From the NCBI RefSeq assembly GCF_004123905.1, contig NZ_MZXW01000004.1:248001-312000 (forward strand): a stretch of 64,000 bases of DNA, in the 5' to 3' direction. Position 1 is the first letter of the stretch, and each line of letters starts with the position of its first letter. Shown in pieces: positions 60,408 through 64,000 of this stretch. The position numbers and the translations under genes are program-made. Under the pieces are notes generated by a model that was not told the DNA's origin, ran no database searches, and was given only the letters and a program-made list of their open reading frames with translations. Source of the DNA: Bradyrhizobium betae (GTDB lineage Bacteria > Pseudomonadota > Alphaproteobacteria > Rhizobiales > Xanthobacteraceae).

Positions 60408-61301
60408 GTGCGTGCATTGGGTTCCCGATCTGCTATTCCTCTGTTCGGCCAAGTGCTGCACCATTCCTCCATCCCGACCAACAATTGCGCAGCCGTCGCG
60501 CGCAGCGGCGGTCCAAGGCGGCTGAAAGGCCGGCGCCAAGCAGCTTTACCCTGGACGGGGGCGAGCACGGCGGCATGCGTGCGCTTGTTCGAGAGGAGCC
60601 TGCGCGCAGTCGTACCGTTGGTCGTTGCGGTGATCGTGAGTAACGCTACTGCTGTCGCCGAAACGCGACCCGCGGACCCTCCGGCAACGTATACGACTAG
60701 CGATCCATTTGCGGATTTCATCAAAGATGCCTCCCGTCGCTTCGGCGTTCCGGTGCGCTGGATACGCGCAGTCATAGACGTCGAAAGCGCCGGAGACGCG
60801 CACGCCAGATCGTTGAAAGGCGCCATGGGGCTGATGCAGATCATGCCAGAGACGTGGGCAGAGCTACGTCTTCGGTATGACCTCGGCAACGATCCCTACG
60901 ATCCCCATGACAACATTCTTGCAGGTACCGCGTACCTGCGCGAACTGCACGATCGGTACGGTTCACCAGGCTTCCTCGCAGCCTACAACGCGGGACCTGG
61001 TCGCTACGAAGAGCATCTCGCCGGCCGTCCATTACCAGCTGAGACCCAGGCCTATTTGCAGAAGCTTGCGCCAGTCATCGGCAACGACATTGCCGCTTCC
61101 AGCGCGGTCGCGAGTCTGCGGCCATCGGCGGGATCGTTCTTCATTGTGCGGTCTGAAAGCTCAAAGGCCGCTGCCCGCCTGCAGCCTGTGCGCCCGCCGA
61201 ACCCGGCTCCAACGGCCGCTGCCGTTCACGACATCTCGGCCATCGTGCCACAGGCAACAGGGTTGTTCGTCGCGAGATCTGATGCGGGAGGCCCGAGATG
61301 A
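60408..61301 (+). CDS. Lytic transglycosylase of the transfer system
   Basis: A 297-residue protein. GTG 60408 is the first in-frame start after traF, with GGGAGA 7 bases before. A membrane span occurs at ~65-85 (LRAVVPLVVAVIVSNATAVA), so the true start may be internal. The SLT domain has the catalytic Glu in RAVIDVESAGD, then KGAMGLMQIMPETW, NILAGTAYLRELHDRYG and FLAAYNAGPGRYEEHL. Such enzymes (VirB1/TrbN type) open peptidoglycan for the conjugation machine. Confidence 0.9.
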   Translation: MRALGSRSAIPLFGQVLHHSSIPTNNCAAVARSGGPRRLKGRRQAALPWTGASTAACVRLFERSLRAVVPLVVAVIVSNATAVAETRPADPPATYTTSDPFADFIKDASRRFGVPVRWIRAVIDVESAGDAHARSLKGAMGLMQIMPETWAELRLRYDLGNDPYDPHDNILAGTAYLRELHDRYGSPGFLAAYNAGPGRYEEHLAGRPLPAETQAYLQKLAPVIGNDIAASSAVASLRPSAGSFFIVRSESSKAAARLQPVRPPNPAPTAAAVHDISAIVPQATGLFVARSDAGGPR

Positions 61302-61551
61302 CCGAATGCGCAACCTCGCAAGCATTGGCGTGCTCTGGAGAAGAATGGGCGGAAAGGCGAGGGCAGTGGGGAAACACGACAGCAGGACGGCGAGATAAAA
61401 GGGGCTCGCCGGTAGACCCGCAAGCCATTGGCATGGCTTGGGTTCTACCGTGCCGGTCGGTCGGGGCGCGTGCCGCGCCATGCATTTTTAGCAATGCGAT
61501 CAAGGATATTTTCGGCACTGTCAGCGTTCTTGCGCCTCTTGAGGCCCGGCC
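61302..61551. other. Candidate oriT region with 41-base hairpin
   Basis: No gene is supported. At 61410-61450 is a strong inverted repeat: CGGTAGA pairs with TCTACCG (61410-61416, 61444-61450) and CAAGCCAT with ATGGCTTG (61421-61428, 61433-61440), loop TGGC. It lies 101 bases before the relaxase gene, the usual place for an origin of transfer. The nic site cannot be assigned by eye. Confidence 0.5.
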
Positions 61552-63315
61552 ATGACGGTGGGCGACAGCGATCTGCGTATTCGACCCGGGCGCATTCGCA
61601 GCACCCGCGCGCCGAAACCGAAGAGCTTCATCAACCAGGTGCTACGCGCCGCGAAGAAAGCCGGGCACACCTCGGGTCAGGCTGCGGCTGGCAAGCGTTC
61701 CGCAGCCTATGGGCGCTCGACGTTTGGCCGCGGTAGGCTTGCGTTTAGCCGCAGCCGATTGTTTAGCCCGACGCGACGCGTCGTGGTGAAAGCGCGCGTT
61801 GTCCGCCACAAAGGACGAGCATTCCGCTCGGCGCCGCTGACGGCCCATCTTTCATACCTGAAGCGCGATGGCGTGACTCGGAGCGGTGAACGGGCCGAGA
61901 TGTTCGATGTGAGCGGCGACAGTGCCGATGGCGCGGCCTTCGCGGAGCGGTGCGAGGGAGACAGGCATCATTTTCGGTTCATCGTCTCGCCCGAGGATGC
62001 CGGCGAGATGACTGACCTCAGGGCTTTCACCCGCGACTTGGCCAGGCAGATGGAGATCGACCTCGGCACTCGGCTCGACTGGGTGGCCGTCGATCACTGG
62101 AACACAGACAACCCTCACGTCCATCTTCTCGTTCGGGGCGTCGACGAAGAGGGCGCCGATCTCGTCATCTCCCGCGACTACATCACCCGAGGTTTGCGCT
62201 CACGCGCCGAGGAACTGGTTGCCATCGAGCTTGGACCAAGACCGGAGCATGAAATCCGAGTTTCGTTGGAGAGGGAAGTCACAGCGGAGCGATGGACGCG
62301 GCTTGATCAAGAGATCCGGATGGCAGCTGACGAAACCGGCTATGTCGATCTTCGCCCCAATAATCCCGGCAGGTCGGATCCCGAGATCCGGCGCCTGATG
62401 GTTGGTCGTCTCCAACATCTGGAGAAGATGGGTCTCGCGGCGTCAGCTGCACCTGGGGAATGGATGGTCGGGCTTGAAGCCGAGCATAACCTACGCGATC
62501 TCGGCATGCGCGGCGATATCATCAAGACGATGCACCGCGCCTTTACCGAGCGCGGGGAGGTGCGCGGCGTTTCCGACTATGTCATCGAAGGTGGGCCGCC
62601 GACATCCCAGATCGTCGGAAGGCTGGTTGATCGAGGACTGCATGACGAACTGACCGGGGAGGCCTACGCCGTGATCGACGGAACAGACGGACGCGCTCAC
62701 CACGTCCGTTTCCGCGGGGTCGAGGCCTTCGAACACGCTCCGCGGGTCGGCGGGATCGTCGAAGTGCGACGCTTTGGTCAAGCCGGCGAGCCGAGCCCCA
62801 CCGTGATGCTTGCGACCCGTTCCGATCTCGAGCTCAGTGCGCAGGTCACCGCGAAAGGCGCAACCTGGCTCGACCACCGCCTGGTCGAGCGGGACCCTAT
62901 GCCACTCGCCATGGGCGGATTCGGCCGCGAGACTCGCGACGCCATGGAAGCGCGGACCGAGCATCTGATCCAGGAAGGTCTGGCGCGGCGGCAGGGCCAA
63001 CGCATCATCCTGCAGCGCGACCTGCTGAACACGCTGCGCCGACGCGAGCTGGACGAGGTGGGGGCAAGAGTCTCGGCCGACACCGGCCTGCCTCACGTCA
63101 AGGCCGCCTCCGGGGAGCAGGTGACCGGCACGTATCGCCAGCGGCTGACGCTCGCCTCGGGGCGTTTCGCCATGATCGATGACGGACTTGGCTTTCAGCT
63201 CGTGCCCTGGTCGCGCGAACTCGAAAAGAGATTCGGCCAGCACGTCACCGGCGTCGTGAAGGACGGCGGCGGCATTGAATGGGGTTTTGGTCGCAAGCGA
63301 GACCTCGGCCTCTAG
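61552..63315 (+). CDS. rlxS: Relaxase/mobilisation nuclease (RlxS-like, DUF3363)
   Basis: A 587-residue protein starting at ATG 61552. The metal-binding three-His motif is HWNTDNPHVHLLVRG (H-x6-HVH). Upstream, ARVVRHKGRAFRSAPLTAHL and SYLKRDGVTRSGERAEMFD are conserved in this relaxase family. The long C-terminal domain (from ~270, NNPGRSDPEIRRLMVGRLQH, LEKMGLAASAAPGEWMVGLE) is DUF3363. It would nick oriT and lead the DNA through the coupling protein encoded next. Confidence 0.92.
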   Translation: MTVGDSDLRIRPGRIRSTRAPKPKSFINQVLRAAKKAGHTSGQAAAGKRSAAYGRSTFGRGRLAFSRSRLFSPTRRVVVKARVVRHKGRAFRSAPLTAHLSYLKRDGVTRSGERAEMFDVSGDSADGAAFAERCEGDRHHFRFIVSPEDAGEMTDLRAFTRDLARQMEIDLGTRLDWVAVDHWNTDNPHVHLLVRGVDEEGADLVISRDYITRGLRSRAEELVAIELGPRPEHEIRVSLEREVTAERWTRLDQEIRMAADETGYVDLRPNNPGRSDPEIRRLMVGRLQHLEKMGLAASAAPGEWMVGLEAEHNLRDLGMRGDIIKTMHRAFTERGEVRGVSDYVIEGGPPTSQIVGRLVDRGLHDELTGEAYAVIDGTDGRAHHVRFRGVEAFEHAPRVGGIVEVRRFGQAGEPSPTVMLATRSDLELSAQVTAKGATWLDHRLVERDPMPLAMGGFGRETRDAMEARTEHLIQEGLARRQGQRIILQRDLLNTLRRRELDEVGARVSADTGLPHVKAASGEQVTGTYRQRLTLASGRFAMIDDGLGFQLVPWSRELEKRFGQHVTGVVKDGGGIEWGFGRKRDLGL

Positions 63316-63352
63316 CTAATCTCGCCAATTTAGTTGCGGAAGGGCGTTCGGG

Positions 63353-64000
63353 ATGTCCGGAACCAAAATTCTCTGGGGCCAGGTGATCGTTGTCGGCCTG
63401 ATCGTTTTGCTCGCCATCTGGGGAGCAACCGAGTGGACCGCCTGGCGGCTCGCCTACCAGCCGGAGCTCGGCCACCCCTGGTTCGTGCTGGCAGGTTGGA
63501 AGGTCTACTACCCACCGATCTTCTTCTGGTGGTGGTTCGTCTACGACGCCTATGCGCCTCAGGTCTTTGTCGAGGGGGCCTTCATCGCAGCGTCTGGAAC
63601 TGTCATTTCGATTGCGGCGGCGATCGGCATGTCGGTCTGGCGGGCGCGCGAGGCCAAGAATGTCGAGACCTATGGCTCGGCGCGCTGGGCCGGCATCGAG
63701 GAGGTGAAAGCGGCCGGACTTCTCGGTCAGGATGGAGTAGTGCTGGGTAAGCTCGACCGCGACTACCTTCGTCATGATGGACCAGAGCACGTGTTGTGTT
63801 TCGCACCCACCCGGTCCGGCAAAGGTGTCGGCCTTGTCGTTCCATCGCTTCTCGCCTGGCCGGGTTCGGCCATCGTCCACGACATCAAGGGTGAGAACTG
63901 GCAGCTGACAGCCGGCTTCCGCTCGCGGCATGGCCGCGTCCTGCTGTTCGACCCGACCAACCCCAAATCCTCAGCCTACAATCCGCTGCTCGAGGTTCGG
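63353..64000 (+). CDS. traG: TraG/VirD4 coupling protein (3' partial)
   Basis: 216 codons from ATG 63353 to the window edge, still open. Two to three N-terminal membrane spans (ILWGQVIVVGLIVLLAIWGA, FVEGAFIAASGTVISIAAAI) are followed by GSARWAGIEEVKAAGLLG and the Walker A FAPTRSGKGVGLVVPSLLAW, then DIKGENWQLTAGFRSRHGRV. Coupling proteins link the relaxosome to the type IV secretion channel. Walker B and the rest lie outside. Confidence 0.93.
   Translation, partial: MSGTKILWGQVIVVGLIVLLAIWGATEWTAWRLAYQPELGHPWFVLAGWKVYYPPIFFWWWFVYDAYAPQVFVEGAFIAASGTVISIAAAIGMSVWRAREAKNVETYGSARWAGIEEVKAAGLLGQDGVVLGKLDRDYLRHDGPEHVLCFAPTRSGKGVGLVVPSLLAWPGSAIVHDIKGENWQLTAGFRSRHGRVLLFDPTNPKSSAYNPLLEVR

Noticed and set aside
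61298..61555. 85-codon frame overlapping the transglycosylase stop by ATGA
   Set aside because: The overlap looks suggestive but the product has no domain-like pattern and covers the strong hairpin proposed as oriT.

Overview
The window comes from a GC-rich alphaproteobacterium, most likely in the Hyphomicrobiales (Bradyrhizobium/Rhodopseudomonas/Afipia relatives). The evidence is a Rhizobiales-style formate dehydrogenase locus with its DUF6505/DUF6352/DUF3305/DUF3306 accessory genes, a lysine-rich 28-residue protein, and a conjugation/regulation module resembling the Mesorhizobium ICEMlSymR7A (Qse/Fse/Rdf) type. Family names are recognised by reading the translated sequence; no database search was run.

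Region 1 (1-12.7 kb) is a respiratory formate dehydrogenase locus. It holds a WD40-cytochrome c protein (cut by the left edge) and a divergent poly-ferredoxin. A tightly overlapping + strand run follows (lipoate/biotin ligase-like, DUF6505, DUF6352, DUF3305, DUF3306), then a TorD chaperone carrying an N-terminal helix-turn-helix. The structural genes come last: a Tat-signal small protein, the molybdopterin subunit, the 4Fe-4S subunit and cytochrome b.

Region 2 (about 13-46 kb) looks like a defence/toxin island. In order it holds a two-gene NERD nuclease-kinase-SF1 helicase system with a winged-helix partner (Mokosh-like, but not the described architecture); a DUF2235 hydrolase with membrane segments; an orphan PrtN-type activator; a two-gene NA37-like plus membrane-protein unit; HipBA; a complete QatABCD anti-phage operon; an HNH / HEPN (RNxxxH) / DUF1780 cluster; a TIR + AbiJ-type HEPN pair; an XRE-led overlapping operon ending in DUF2971; and HEPN-like, DUF5677 and PIN-like genes.

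Region 3 (about 46-64 kb) is the backbone of an integrative/conjugative or plasmid-like element. It has a broken SRAP gene, two identical direct IS110-family copies 5,032 bp apart bracketing parB-like and DUF736 genes, then DUF932 and a divergent QseC/QseM-like pair. Next come an FseA-like gene split by a UUU-C +1 frameshift site, an RdfS-like excisionase, RepA followed by three iteron-like repeats, DUF2840, TraF, a lytic transglycosylase, a strong hairpin that may be oriT, the relaxase, and TraG (cut by the right edge).

A reasonable working model, which is inference, is that the defence genes are cargo of the mobile element inserted beside the fdh locus. No integrase, tRNA gene or attachment site is visible to prove the boundary.
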